A stretch of DNA of 64,000 bases from Aminobacterium sp. MB27-C1 (GTDB lineage: Bacteria; Synergistota; Synergistia; Synergistales; Aminobacteriaceae), in assembly GCF_030908405.1 (NCBI RefSeq), contig NZ_CP133089.1, positions 2,294,001-2,358,000 of the forward strand. Direction: 5' to 3'. The notes beneath the pieces are model-generated. The model did no database searches, was not told where the DNA came from, and saw nothing but the letters and a program-made list of their open reading frames with translations. Positions 43,149 to 52,799 of the stretch are shown here, piece after piece (position 1 is the stretch's first letter; every line of letters starts with the position of its first letter). The position numbers were made by a program, and so were the translations under genes.

Positions 43149-44306
43149 CTATTTCTCTAAGACTGCAGGATCGTCTACTATATCAAGATAGTGGAAGCCC
43201 CAATCCTTAACAATCTGAACAACCATTGGCTTTATAACTTCTCCCTGCTCCGTAAACTTACTGACACCTGTAAGACCTTCGATCTCAGAGGAAGCTATAG
43301 CATCACGTATTTTTTGTGTATTGAGATCTCCTGCTGTTTTGATACTTTCGACGATAACCATGAAAGCGTCATAGGCAGAAGCTCCAACCATACATGTTTC
43401 TACGCCAAAACGTTCTTTATACTGGCGAAGATAGTCTTGAACAAAGGGACGTTTGTCGTCTCTGTCCAAGTTGGTGACGAGAACGAAATCTTCAGCAGCT
43501 TCTCCGGCTATTTTAATCATTTCGGGAGAGTCTGCGCCCTCTTCTCCAATGAAGGGAGCTGTTATGCCCATTTCACGAGCTTGTTTCAGCATAGGACCAA
43601 CTTGAAAGAAATAACCACTTGATATAACGACGTCAGGATTGGCTTCCTTGATTTTAGAAAGATAGGCTTTGTAATCTTTCTCTGCAAAAGGATAAGCCTG
43701 CTCAATGAGAATTTTCGTATCTGGGGCATGTTTCTCAAGATATTCTCTGGTTCCTGTTGAGAGGGTTCGTCCAAAGTCATTATCCGCATGTATGAGTGCT
43801 ACAGATTTTGCTTTAAAATTACGAACAGCTACATAGGCGCATGCTCGGCCTTCCACTTCACCCAACATTCCTACGCGGAAACAGAAATCACCAGCAGATG
43901 TTACTTCGGGGTGAAGGGCATAGGCAGCCACAAAGGGAATTTTTTCTTCCTGGAAAATAGGAGCAACCGCTCGACTTGGGAAGCTGTAAGATCCTCCTAC
44001 AACTCCAATAACGCCATCTCTTTCGATGAGTTTGTGGGCAAGAGCCACTGCCTCTTTGGGGTCAGCTCTGTCATCGTAGGCCACAAGTTCAATCTTTTTC
44101 CCTAAAACTCCACCTTCGGCATTCACTTTTTCTACAGCCATAACGACAGAATTCTTTACATTAATACCATCATCGGCTGCTGGTCCTGTAAGGGGGGCAA
44201 GAAGACCAATTTTAATCGTATCTTCAGCCCAGGCAAGACTGCAACTCAACACAAGAATAAAGCAGAAGGCAATAGTTATAACTTTGGTCCACCGACTTTT
44301 AACCAT
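43149..44306 (-). CDS. Branched-chain/hydrophobic amino-acid ABC transporter binding protein
   Basis: A 385-residue exported periplasmic-type binding protein of the LivK/Leu-Ile-Val family. A signal peptide occupies residues 1-28 (ITIAFCFILVLSCSLAWA). The mature start DTIKIGLLAPLTGPAADDG is diagnostic. ATG 44306 is chosen: GGAGG lies 10 bases upstream; 23 further residues upstream would lack a signal-peptide shape. It is the last gene of the hut-liv operon, so histidine or its derivative urocanate is a likely ligand (inference from context). Confidence 0.9.
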   Translation of the reverse strand: MVKSRWTKVITIAFCFILVLSCSLAWAEDTIKIGLLAPLTGPAADDGINVKNSVVMAVEKVNAEGGVLGKKIELVAYDDRADPKEAVALAHKLIERDGVIGVVGGSYSFPSRAVAPIFQEEKIPFVAAYALHPEVTSAGDFCFRVGMLGEVEGRACAYVAVRNFKAKSVALIHADNDFGRTLSTGTREYLEKHAPDTKILIEQAYPFAEKDYKAYLSKIKEANPDVVISSGYFFQVGPMLKQAREMGITAPFIGEEGADSPEMIKIAGEAAEDFVLVTNLDRDDKRPFVQDYLRQYKERFGVETCMVGASAYDAFMVIVESIKTAGDLNTQKIRDAIASSEIEGLTGVSKFTEQGEVIKPMVVQIVKDWGFHYLDIVDDPAVLEK

Positions 44307-44337
44307 TACTACAACACCTCCTAAATATAGTTTAAAA

Positions 44338-45048
44338 CTAGATCCCCAGATATGCTTCGCGTATTCCAGGATCATTCATAAGCTCTTGTGATGTTCCCTC
44401 CATAACTAAATTACCAGCTTCGAGAACATAGCCTCTGTGTGATATTTTTAAGGATGCGAGGGCGTTCTGTTCGACGATAAGAATGGTGATTCCAAACTCT
44501 TTATTGATATTCTGAAGAACTTCAAAAACTGTATCTACGAGTTTGGGCATGAGCCCCATCGAAACTTCGTCTACCAAAAGTATGTTGGGATTTGAGATGA
44601 GGGCTCTGGCTATAGAAAGCTGCTGCTGCTCTCCTCCCGAGAGCGTATTTGCCGCTTGATTCTTTCGAGATTGAAGAATAGGGAAAAAGGAGTAAATCCA
44701 TTCAAGGTTTTTTGTCAGATCGACCTCCTTTCTCATTTTATATATTCCAATGAGAAGATTTTCATACACTGTCAGATTGGGGAAAACACGTGCACGTTCA
44801 GGAACGAGACGTATCCCTTTTCTGGCACGTAAATGGGCGGGAAGTGCGGTAATATTTTCATCGTTGAGAAAAATATCTCCTGAATGTGCTGGAATTATTC
44901 CCATAAGAGCGTTCATAATTGATGTTTTACCTGCCCCATTTGCTCCTATTATTGAGACGAGCTCCCCTTTTTCCACATGGAAAGAGACACCATGAACGGC
45001 TTCAACTTGTCCGTAGCTGATATGAAGGTTATTGATGTTGAGCAGCAT
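44338..45048 (-). CDS. livF: Liv-type ABC transporter ATPase LivF
   Basis: A 236-residue ATPase with Walker A GANGAGKTS, signature LSGGEQQQLSIARAL and Walker B LLVDEVSMGLMPKLVD. The C-terminal ends with the typical VLEAGNLVMEGTSQELMND stretch. It energises the amino-acid importer. It overlaps livG by 20 bases and lies 31 bases upstream of the binding-protein gene. Confidence 0.93.
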   Translation of the reverse strand: MLLNINNLHISYGQVEAVHGVSFHVEKGELVSIIGANGAGKTSIMNALMGIIPAHSGDIFLNDENITALPAHLRARKGIRLVPERARVFPNLTVYENLLIGIYKMRKEVDLTKNLEWIYSFFPILQSRKNQAANTLSGGEQQQLSIARALISNPNILLVDEVSMGLMPKLVDTVFEVLQNINKEFGITILIVEQNALASLKISHRGYVLEAGNLVMEGTSQELMNDPGIREAYLGI

Positions 45049-45802
45049 CCTTTTGTCCCCCTTTGCCCAGGTATGCTTCTATAACATCCGGATTTGATGT
45101 GATTTCTTCAGGTGATCCTTCTGCAAGCCATGCTCCTTGATTAAGAACGACAATGCGATTACAGAGTTTCATAGCGACTTTCATATTGTGTTCTATGAGG
45201 AGAATTGAAACGCCCTGTTCTGTAAGAGAAAAAACGAGGTCCTCCATTTTCGTGATCTGTTCTTGCCGCAGCCCAGAAAATGATTCGTCAAGAAGCAGTA
45301 ATTTCGGTTGAAGAGCTAAGGCTCTTCCTATTTCAAGACGCCTGAGATCCCCGAGAGGCAGTGTTTCTGAAAGTCGATGAGCATAGTGTTCTAGCCCGAC
45401 TTTTCTGAGAATGTTCATAGCTTGATCTTGTATATCAGACGTTTGCCAACGATGGGTAATTGCTTTGGAGGACGGGTAGTACTTAACCCCCAAGGCAACC
45501 ATAATGTTTTCAATAACCGATAGGTGGGAAAAGGGTTTTACTATTTGAAAAGTGCGCCCTATTCCCATGTGGGCAATTTCATGGGGAGAACATCCATCGA
45601 TTCGGTTTCCGTTAAAATGAATACTTCCCTGAGATGGTTTATATATGCCGGAAATCATATTGAAACAGGTCGTTTTTCCCGCACCATTTGGACCAAGCAG
45701 CCCAAAGATGTCTCCCGTTTTCAAATTGAACGAAACATTATTGACTGCTTGAAGACCTCCGAAGTTTTTCGATAGGTTTTTAACAGAAAGAAGAATACTC
45801 AT
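45029..45802 (-). CDS. livG: Liv-type ABC transporter ATPase LivG
   Basis: A 257-residue ATPase with Walker A GPNGAGKTT and Walker B LLLDESFSGLRQEQ. The signature LPLGDLRRLEIGRAL replaces the common LSGGQ form, which is usual for LivG. It partners LivF and the two permeases. Its stop overlaps livF and its ATG is next to the end of livM. Confidence 0.93.
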   Translation of the reverse strand: MSILLSVKNLSKNFGGLQAVNNVSFNLKTGDIFGLLGPNGAGKTTCFNMISGIYKPSQGSIHFNGNRIDGCSPHEIAHMGIGRTFQIVKPFSHLSVIENIMVALGVKYYPSSKAITHRWQTSDIQDQAMNILRKVGLEHYAHRLSETLPLGDLRRLEIGRALALQPKLLLLDESFSGLRQEQITKMEDLVFSLTEQGVSILLIEHNMKVAMKLCNRIVVLNQGAWLAEGSPEEITSNPDVIEAYLGKGGQKDAAQHQ

Positions 45803-46680
45803 TATCCATTCCCCCTCTCTTTACGAGAAAAAATAGAAAGGAGAAAACTGTTTTTGCCAAGAAGTCCCTGAGGTTGAAAGCGAATCATAAGTAAGAGCAG
45901 TGCACTATAGAGCAGCATACGGTAGTTTGCCAGAGGACGAGCCAACTCAGGTAAAGAGCCTAGGATAAGAGCGCCAAGAAGAGGGCCCCATAATGTTCCC
46001 ATACCACCAAGAACGACAAAAGAAAGCAACATGACTGAGACTGTAAATCCGAAGTCGGAAGGAGCAATAAAGTGCATCTGGTGAGCATAAAGGGCTCCTC
46101 CAACACCAGCTATGGCAGTTCCCATAACGAAAGCTATAAGCTTAAACCGCATAGGAGATATTCCCATACTTGAAGCAGCTGTTTCATCTTCGCGAAGGGC
46201 TATACAGGCCAACCCCATCCATCGTTTGGCAAACCATCTGTTTATCAAGACGACGAGTAAAAGTACGCAGAGACAGAGAGCCAAATAATTTCCCCCTTTA
46301 AGTTTGGTACCCCAGAAGACGACACGAGGAATACCTCCAAGACCGAGAGCTCCACCAAAGAAGGGAATATAGAGGAAAATGGCTTCTACTATGAAGTTGA
46401 TGCCGATAGTCGTAATGGCTAAAAAATCATTCTTAACCCGAAGGCTGGGAAGGCCGCAAAGAATACCTATAATGGCGCTGATAAGAATAACAATAGGTAG
46501 GGCCCCCCAAAAAGTAAGTCCGGCTTTTGTTGTAAGAAGAGCCGCGGAATAGGCTCCGATTCCGAAGAAAGCGGCATGGCCGAGAGATATTTGTCCAGCA
46601 TATCCTACAATAATATTTAGACCATATGCGACAATAGCGTAAATGGAAATGAAGATAGCAACAGTGATAACGTAACTCAT
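45802..46680 (-). CDS. livM: Liv-type ABC transporter permease LivM
   Basis: A 292-residue membrane permease with about ten hydrophobic segments. It has GYAGQISLGHAAFFGIGAYS near the N-terminus and the cytoplasmic EAA-type loop ALREDETAASSMGISPMRFKL. It forms the channel with LivH. It lies 12 bases after livH. Confidence 0.92.
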   Translation of the reverse strand: MSYVITVAIFISIYAIVAYGLNIIVGYAGQISLGHAAFFGIGAYSAALLTTKAGLTFWGALPIVILISAIIGILCGLPSLRVKNDFLAITTIGINFIVEAIFLYIPFFGGALGLGGIPRVVFWGTKLKGGNYLALCLCVLLLVVLINRWFAKRWMGLACIALREDETAASSMGISPMRFKLIAFVMGTAIAGVGGALYAHQMHFIAPSDFGFTVSVMLLSFVVLGGMGTLWGPLLGALILGSLPELARPLANYRMLLYSALLLLMIRFQPQGLLGKNSFLLSIFSRKERGNG

Positions 46681-46692
46681 AGTTGACCCCCC

Positions 46693-47559
46693 TTACCCTT
46701 TCCTTCCAAAAAGGCCTTGTGGTTTCCACATGAGGACAACGATCATAGCGATAAAGGCCAGAGCATCTCGAGGAAGGGGAACGTGAGCAAAACCGATAAG
46801 AACCGTTTCAGCGATTCCTAAAGCAAGAGAAGCAATAACTGCTCCGGGAACAGAACCTAACCCTCCTACAACGATAAGAGCCAGTGCCTTATAAGCGGGT
46901 ACAGCCCCCATTCCCGGGGAGACAGTATTGTAGTAAATTCCCACTAAAACTCCGGCGAGGGCAGCAATTGCAGAACTGATAAAAAAACTGAGGTCTATAA
47001 TACGTTGGCTGTTAATCCCAAGAGAACTGGCAACAGCCATATCTTGAGAGGTGGCTCGCATAGCAAGCCCTGTTTCTGTCTGTGTCGAAAAATACCAAAG
47101 CAGGAAAAAGACGAGCGCGGTAATGATGTAGATTCCCATAAGATTTGATGAAATAACCATTCCCTTGATTTTTAGAGTAGGGAAAGGAAGCGTCAAAGAG
47201 TAGGTTTGTACAGTTGGTCCGGCAATGAGACGAATAAGCTCTTCCATGCCGGTGAAAATAGCAATACTACTTATTAGAGGAACGTAAGGAGGAAATTTCA
47301 ATAAGGGGAAATATATGTAGCGCTCTATTGCAACCCCTAGAAAACCGCAGAAAACCATACTCGCAATCATGGCAAGAAAAATATTTCCAGTTAATGAGTA
47401 TATACCAATGCCTATATAGGCTCCAACCATATATACCCCAGCATGAGCAACATGAAGTATACCAAGAATGCCATAAACGAGAGCGAGCCCAAGAGCAATC
47501 AGAGCATATGTTGAACCTGTGGCAAGACCGTTTAAGATTTGTTCAATAAGCAAATACAT
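46693..47559 (-). CDS. livH: Liv-type ABC transporter permease LivH
   Basis: A 288-residue membrane permease with LivH motifs (LNGLATGSTYALIALGLALV and ATSQDMAVASSLGINSQRI). ATG 47559 is preferred: GGGGTGA lies about 8 bases upstream, and MYLLIEQILNGL is a normal start; a longer reading to 47586 adds nine residues. It is the first Liv gene after hutU, separated by a hairpin. Confidence 0.9.
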   Translation of the reverse strand: MYLLIEQILNGLATGSTYALIALGLALVYGILGILHVAHAGVYMVGAYIGIGIYSLTGNIFLAMIASMVFCGFLGVAIERYIYFPLLKFPPYVPLISSIAIFTGMEELIRLIAGPTVQTYSLTLPFPTLKIKGMVISSNLMGIYIITALVFFLLWYFSTQTETGLAMRATSQDMAVASSLGINSQRIIDLSFFISSAIAALAGVLVGIYYNTVSPGMGAVPAYKALALIVVGGLGSVPGAVIASLALGIAETVLIGFAHVPLPRDALAFIAMIVVLMWKPQGLFGRKG

Positions 47560-47615
47560 TCCCAAAATCACCCCAATGCTATGCAAAAAATATTATTCAA
47601 AAAATTTGCCGCAAG

Positions 47616-47648
47616 AGAGAAGGAAGAGCGACAAGCTCTTCCTTCTCT
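47616..47648 (-). other. Hairpin between hutU and livH
   Basis: AGAGAAGGAAGAGC (47616-47629) pairs exactly with GCTCTTCCTTCTCT (47635-47648). On the minus strand no T-run follows directly, so it is more likely an mRNA-processing or attenuation site than a full terminator. Confidence 0.55.
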
Positions 47649-47664
47649 TTATCTTTTTATAGGG

Positions 47665-49698
47665 TTATTTCTGCTTCCAGGCTTTATTTACAGTATTTTT
47701 AACAAGGGTATCGTTAGGAATGAATGGAAGGGTGAAATGATAATCTTCTGTGTATTTTTTGTTGATGTTTACGGCGACTTCTATAGCGTGATCGCAGCGG
47801 CTCCAAGCCCTTCGGGCGACACCGCTTAAAACGTCCCACATCATAGCTGATTTGATAATTGCATCTGCCTCTTCTGATCCGTCAAGAAGCAGACCAAAGC
47901 CACTGTTTATAACCTTACCTATGCCAACTCCTCCTCCATTATGGAGAGCAACGAGAGACATGCCTCGTGCAGCATTTCCTGCAAAGCATTGAGAAGCCAT
48001 ATCGGCGCATATGTTGCTGCCATCCTTAATGTTTGAAGTTTCTCTGTAAGGAGAGTCTGTTCCTGAAACGTCGTGATGATCTCGTCCAATCATAACGGGG
48101 CCTATTTCTTCATCTCGCACCATTTTATTGAAGGCGAGAGCTATATTCCTTCGGCCTTCTGCGTCTTGATAAAGTATTCTGGCTTGAGTGCCTACAACAA
48201 GCTTATTCTTTTCTGCATCTCGAATCCATATATAGTTATCGCGATCTTGAGGACGACGATGAGGATCAATACAGTTCATAGCTGCGTGGTCGGTTTTTGA
48301 GAGATCTTCTGGTTTGCCACTTAAACATACCCAGCGGAAGGGGCCGTATCCGTAATCGAAAAGTAAGGGGCCCATTATATCTTCAACATAAGAGGGGAAG
48401 ATGAATCCTTCTCTTGTGTCTTCTCCGTTTTTGCAGATCTCTTTGACGCCAGCATCAAATATGGCTCGCATGAAAGAGTTTCCATAATCGAAGAAAAAAG
48501 TGCCTTTATCGACAAGTGCCTTAATACATTCAAAATGTTTCCTAAGAGTGGCGTCAACAAGGATTTTGAATTGTGCAGGATCTGAGTGAAGCATTTCAGT
48601 TCGCTGTTCAAAGGTTAATCCTTGGGGGCAATATCCGCCATCGTATACGGCGTGGCATGATGTTTGGTCTGAGAGTAATTCTATATGAACACTTTCTTTA
48701 ACAGCATATTCAAGCAAATCGACAATGTTCCCATGATAGGCGATGGAAATCGTCTCTTTTTTGTCCATATATTCTTGGGCCAGGGTGAAAGCTTCTTTGG
48801 CATTGTCTACAACTCGAGAAACCCACCCCTGATCGTATCGAGTCTGAATACGGGAAGCATCTACTTCAGCAATAATGCCGACGCCTCTAGCAATTTCTAC
48901 AGCTTTTGGCTGGGCTCCACTCATGCCGCCCAGGCCTGAAGAGACGAAAAGATGTCCCGCTAAATCTTCATCATTTTTGAGGCCGAGATGAAGACGTCCC
49001 GCATTGATAATGGTGTTGAATGTGCCGTGAACAATACCTTGAGGGCCAATATACATCCATCCACCTGCAGTCATTTGTCCGTAATTTGTAACACCTAACT
49101 GCATAAGGCGATGCCATTCTTCCTGATTATCAAAGAGTCCGATAAGAAGACCGTTTGTTATGATTACACGAGGAGCATCTGGCTTTGATTTGAAAAGTCC
49201 TACTGGATGTCCTGAAGAGACGACAAGTGTCTGGTTGTCAGTGAGTTCTTCCAGATATTTTTTAATGAGACAGTACTGCATCCAGTTCTGGCAGACCTGG
49301 CCTGTTTCGCCATAGGTAACGAGCTCGTATGGGTAGAGTGCCACATCGAAATCAAGGTTATTATCAATCATTACCTGAAAGGCTTTTCCTGCAAGACACT
49401 TTCCCTTGTATTCATCTATAGGTTTACCATAGATACGTTTCTTGGGTCTAAAGCGATAGCCATAGATACGTCCTCGCGTTTTGAGCTCGTCCATAAATTC
49501 AGGGGCGATCTTTTCGTGAAGTTCTTCGGGTATATAGCGGAGAGCATTTTTCAGCGCAAGTTCGGTCTCTTTTTGATTTAGAGTCCATCCTCTGTCTGGA
49601 GCTCTTCGAATGTTTTTCTCAAACTCCGGATATTCAGGAAGCTCGGCATCTAATTTAATGGTCATTGCCTCAGAAACTAAATGATTTGTACTTTCCAT
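47665..49698 (-). CDS. hutU: Urocanate hydratase
   Basis: A 677-residue enzyme, the long form of urocanase found in many anaerobes. NAD-binding and signature motifs include GLGGMSGAQPKAVEIARGVG, SSGHPVGLFKS and GRDHHDVSGTDSPYRET. It hydrates urocanate to imidazolone-propionate, second step of histidine degradation. ATG 49698 is chosen: GAGGAGG lies 8 bases upstream. The gene sits between hutI and the Liv genes in one transcriptional direction. Confidence 0.96.
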   Translation of the reverse strand: MESTNHLVSEAMTIKLDAELPEYPEFEKNIRRAPDRGWTLNQKETELALKNALRYIPEELHEKIAPEFMDELKTRGRIYGYRFRPKKRIYGKPIDEYKGKCLAGKAFQVMIDNNLDFDVALYPYELVTYGETGQVCQNWMQYCLIKKYLEELTDNQTLVVSSGHPVGLFKSKPDAPRVIITNGLLIGLFDNQEEWHRLMQLGVTNYGQMTAGGWMYIGPQGIVHGTFNTIINAGRLHLGLKNDEDLAGHLFVSSGLGGMSGAQPKAVEIARGVGIIAEVDASRIQTRYDQGWVSRVVDNAKEAFTLAQEYMDKKETISIAYHGNIVDLLEYAVKESVHIELLSDQTSCHAVYDGGYCPQGLTFEQRTEMLHSDPAQFKILVDATLRKHFECIKALVDKGTFFFDYGNSFMRAIFDAGVKEICKNGEDTREGFIFPSYVEDIMGPLLFDYGYGPFRWVCLSGKPEDLSKTDHAAMNCIDPHRRPQDRDNYIWIRDAEKNKLVVGTQARILYQDAEGRRNIALAFNKMVRDEEIGPVMIGRDHHDVSGTDSPYRETSNIKDGSNICADMASQCFAGNAARGMSLVALHNGGGVGIGKVINSGFGLLLDGSEEADAIIKSAMMWDVLSGVARRAWSRCDHAIEVAVNINKKYTEDYHFTLPFIPNDTLVKNTVNKAWKQK

Positions 49699-49730
49699 GA
49701 AACACACCTCCTCTGAGTCAGAAAAATTTT

Positions 49731-50975
49731 CTATGCAACTAAAATTCCCTTTTTATATACGGAAATTACTGGTGATACGCCGGCATGATAGGCGAGAATT
49801 GCGGGAGATTCACCATCGAGAAGTAAAAAGTCGGCTTGCTTCCCTACTGTGAGACTGCCTATACGATCTTCCATGCCGAGAGACCATGCCGCGTTAATTG
49901 TTGATGCCACAAGAGCTTCTTCCACGGTCATATTCATATTCATTACTGCGAGACCGAAAACAAAGGGCATGGATTCGGTAAAACACGATCCAGGATTGCA
50001 ATCAGTAGCAAGAGCAACGGGAACATCAAGTTCAATCATGCGTCGTGCGGGAGCGTATGGCTTTCGAAGGCTATATGCTGTTGCAGGAAGAAGGTTGGCA
50101 ATAACCTTCCCTTGAGCCATGGCTTTTAAATTTTCTTCTGAAGCGGCAAGAAGATGTTCTGCTGATACTGTTTGAAGTTCTGCTGCAAGGCCTGCGCCTC
50201 CTGTATCATGAACCTCATCAGCGTGGATTCGTGATTTGAGCCCATATTTTTGCGCTGCCTGAAGAATTTTTCGACTTTGCTCAATGGTGAAAACACCTTC
50301 CTCGCAAAATACATCGCAAAATTCAGCTATTCCCTGCTCGGCAACGGCAGGGATCATCTCGTTGGTAAGAATGTTGACAAAGGTGTCTGGGGCTTCTTTA
50401 TATTCTTCTGGAATAGCATGGGCTCCCATGAAGGTGATGGCGACGTCAAGGGGTGTTTCTTGTTGAATTCGACGGATGACTCGCAGCATCTTCAGTTCAG
50501 TCTCAGTTTCAAGGCCATATCCGCTTTTTATCTCAATTGTCGTTGTGCCAAAGGAGAGAGCGGAAAGCACATTTTCAAGAGTTGTCTGAAAGAGTTCCTC
50601 TTCGCTTGCTTCTTTTACGGCTTGCACAGACGAAAGAATGCCTCCGCCTGCCTTTAAAATGTCGAGATAGGGGGTTCCGGCAAGTCGCAAAGCAAATTCC
50701 TTTTCTCGTCTCGCCGCGAAGCAAATATGAGTATGGGGATCGACAAATCCAGGGATAAGGCAGCAGCCTTGGCAGTCGATTTCCATATCAACATCACGGA
50801 AAGAAAGACCTTCTAAAACATAACCTTCCTCTCCTATCTTTTCGATGAGGCCATTACGGCAATAGATTGCGCCATGAGAAATGGTGTTAACTTTTCCCTG
50901 ATCTTTTCCTGAGAGTGGGCTGTCTTTAGATTCTGGGGTAACAATAGTTGCGTTTCGGAAGAGTGATGTAATCAT
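49731..50975 (-). CDS. hutI: Imidazolonepropionase
   Basis: A 414-residue amidohydrolase. Zinc-binding His residues lie in GFVDPHTHICFA (first His pair), IKSGYGLE, and HADEVHDTGG, and the late Asp in ALATDCNPGSCF. It opens the imidazolone ring to N-formimino-L-glutamate. It overlaps ftcD by four bases (ATGA-type), so translation is coupled, and it is followed by hutU. Confidence 0.95.
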   Translation of the reverse strand: MITSLFRNATIVTPESKDSPLSGKDQGKVNTISHGAIYCRNGLIEKIGEEGYVLEGLSFRDVDMEIDCQGCCLIPGFVDPHTHICFAARREKEFALRLAGTPYLDILKAGGGILSSVQAVKEASEEELFQTTLENVLSALSFGTTTIEIKSGYGLETETELKMLRVIRRIQQETPLDVAITFMGAHAIPEEYKEAPDTFVNILTNEMIPAVAEQGIAEFCDVFCEEGVFTIEQSRKILQAAQKYGLKSRIHADEVHDTGGAGLAAELQTVSAEHLLAASEENLKAMAQGKVIANLLPATAYSLRKPYAPARRMIELDVPVALATDCNPGSCFTESMPFVFGLAVMNMNMTVEEALVASTINAAWSLGMEDRIGSLTVGKQADFLLLDGESPAILAYHAGVSPVISVYKKGILVA

Positions 50976-51889
50976 GCTTGTTCCTCTCCCATCAATTCAA
51001 GCAACTTGATTTCTAAAACCTGATTTCGCTTAAAATCGTCTATTTGCATATAGTAAGCAGAGCTTTCAAGAATAGCTGCGGCGGGGATCATGCCGTATAC
51101 TTCTGTCCCGTTGATCGTTACGCCCCAACGGGCTGCCTCTGCTTTGATCAGCTCAAGCACTCTGTACATAGCAGTTTGTTCATAATCAACGAGATTCATG
51201 CTAACCTGCACTAGTCCTTTTTCTTTCAAGGCAAGGCCTATAGCCTTAACGCTGGTAAAGCCTCCTGTAGAAGCACGGAGATGACGGGCAATGCTTTTGG
51301 CAATATCAACATCTGTTGTGTTGAGATTGACATTAAAAGCGACAAGAAATTTTCGAGCTCCAATAACTGTTGCACCTGCCGTGGGATGGAGGCAAGGTTC
51401 TCCTATATCGGGGCGGCGCTTTTCTTCCCTTACTTCGGTTTTGAGAGCTTCATACTGTCCTTTTCGAATAACCTCAAGGCGTTTCCTTTCAGGGTTGAGA
51501 GCTGCTTCTTCATAGAAATAGACTGGAATTTCAAGCTCATCAAAAAATCGTTTTCCAAAGGTATGGGCGAGTTCGACACATTCTTCCATTGTGATTCCTG
51601 AAATAGGAGTAAATGGAATAACGTCAATAGCTCCAATACGTGGATGAGCTCCCTGGTGAGAGTTGAGATCTATGGCATCTCGAGCTACTTTAGATGCTTC
51701 TATAAGAGCGTTGCAGATAGCTTCAGGTTTACCTGCCAGACTCACAACCATCCTATTGTGATCAACGTCAGCTCTCGAGTCTAGAACGTAACATCCCTGG
51801 TGGCGCCTAAAGGGGGCAAGAATGGCATCCATAACATCTTGCCGTCTTCCCTCACTGAAATTCGGAACACACTCTATGAGTTTCGGCAT
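50972..51889 (-). CDS. ftcD: Glutamate formimidoyltransferase
   Basis: A 305-residue enzyme equal to the formiminotransferase half only. Motifs are CVPNFSEGRRQDV near the start, DHNRMVVSLAGKP and DLNSHQGAHPRIGAIDVIPFTP. It moves the formimino group from formiminoglutamate to THF, yielding glutamate. The cyclodeaminase partner is the separate fchA gene at 4453. This replaces HutG-type or HutF/HutG routes. It is the second gene of the operon after the IclR regulator. Confidence 0.95.
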   Translation of the reverse strand: MPKLIECVPNFSEGRRQDVMDAILAPFRRHQGCYVLDSRADVDHNRMVVSLAGKPEAICNALIEASKVARDAIDLNSHQGAHPRIGAIDVIPFTPISGITMEECVELAHTFGKRFFDELEIPVYFYEEAALNPERKRLEVIRKGQYEALKTEVREEKRRPDIGEPCLHPTAGATVIGARKFLVAFNVNLNTTDVDIAKSIARHLRASTGGFTSVKAIGLALKEKGLVQVSMNLVDYEQTAMYRVLELIKAEAARWGVTINGTEVYGMIPAAAILESSAYYMQIDDFKRNQVLEIKLLELMGEEQA

Positions 51890-51908
51890 GGGTAAAATCC
51901 CTCCATTT

Positions 51909-52661
51909 TTATAATTGTGATGATATTTGTCTTCCTGCTTCCTTAAGAAGGTTCAGAAGTATTTCAACCTGGCCGTCAAAACTTGAAGAAAGGCTCGCAA
52001 GGCCAAGCTGGCAGATAAATTGATTGCTATGGTCGAAAACCGGAATACTTAAGTCTCCGGCATTTATCATCCATTCTTCTTGACTGAAAGAGTATTTTTC
52101 CGTCTGAATTTTTTTAATTTGCTCTTTGAGTTGATCTGGATTGGTAATAGTTTTTGAAGAAAAACGTTCAAGTTCTTGCGAGAGAACGATTTCCTGAATT
52201 TCAGGTTTTGCGAAGGCAAGAAGTATTTTCCCCGTTGCTCCTGCATGTAGAGGAATAGTCATTCCCTTATGGGCGACAAATTTCAATGCCGTTTCCGGTT
52301 CCACAGAATGAATACACTTTCCTCCAGTTCCATTAAGAACAGAAAGAAGAACGGTTTTTCCTGTTTTAGAAAGAAGATCTTTCATATGCGGATCGCAAAG
52401 TTGAATCAGTTCATGGTAGAAAGCTCGTCGATTGAAAAGGAGATAAAAACGTATGCCAGTCCTAAATTTTTCTGTAATTGGATCTTGATAGACCCACTCA
52501 TCTTTTTGCAGGGAATGAAGAAAGCGATGGACAGTTGTTCGTGGAATGCCTGTTTGTTCTTCTATTTCTCGAATACTCAGAAGGTTGTCTGCTTTACTCA
52601 AAGTTTCCATGATAGTAATGATGCGATGGATAGTATCATGACGGGAAGAAGAAGGTATCAT
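51909..52661 (-). CDS. IclR-family transcriptional regulator
   Basis: A 250-residue IclR-type protein. The N-terminal winged helix (about 10-75) has LSIREIEEQTGIPRTTVHRFLHSL and the C-terminal effector domain (about 80-245) contains LHAGATGKILLAFA. It heads the ftcD-hutI-hutU-liv operon, so it likely senses histidine or urocanate and controls its own operon. A perfect palindrome lies 20 bases upstream of the ATG. Confidence 0.9.
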   Translation of the reverse strand: MIPSSSRHDTIHRIITIMETLSKADNLLSIREIEEQTGIPRTTVHRFLHSLQKDEWVYQDPITEKFRTGIRFYLLFNRRAFYHELIQLCDPHMKDLLSKTGKTVLLSVLNGTGGKCIHSVEPETALKFVAHKGMTIPLHAGATGKILLAFAKPEIQEIVLSQELERFSSKTITNPDQLKEQIKKIQTEKYSFSQEEWMINAGDLSIPVFDHSNQFICQLGLASLSSSFDGQVEILLNLLKEAGRQISSQL

Positions 52662-52680
52662 CTATACACTCCTTTCAGAA

Positions 52681-52697
52681 TGGGACATATTGTCCCA
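52681..52697. promoter_or_regulatory. Operator candidate for the IclR regulator
   Basis: TGGGACATATTGTCCCA is a perfect 7-3-7 inverted repeat between the IclR gene and the divergent aldo/keto reductase gene. Its TGG-N-CCA ends resemble known IclR-family operators. Confidence 0.65.
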
Positions 52698-52799
52698 AAT
52701 CAGTAATCACGTTACTCCAATGTATATAAAAAGTCAACTATAGAGGGTTTTGCCATCATTTTGCTATACTGTAAATTAAGAGCGAAAGGGGGAGAAACT

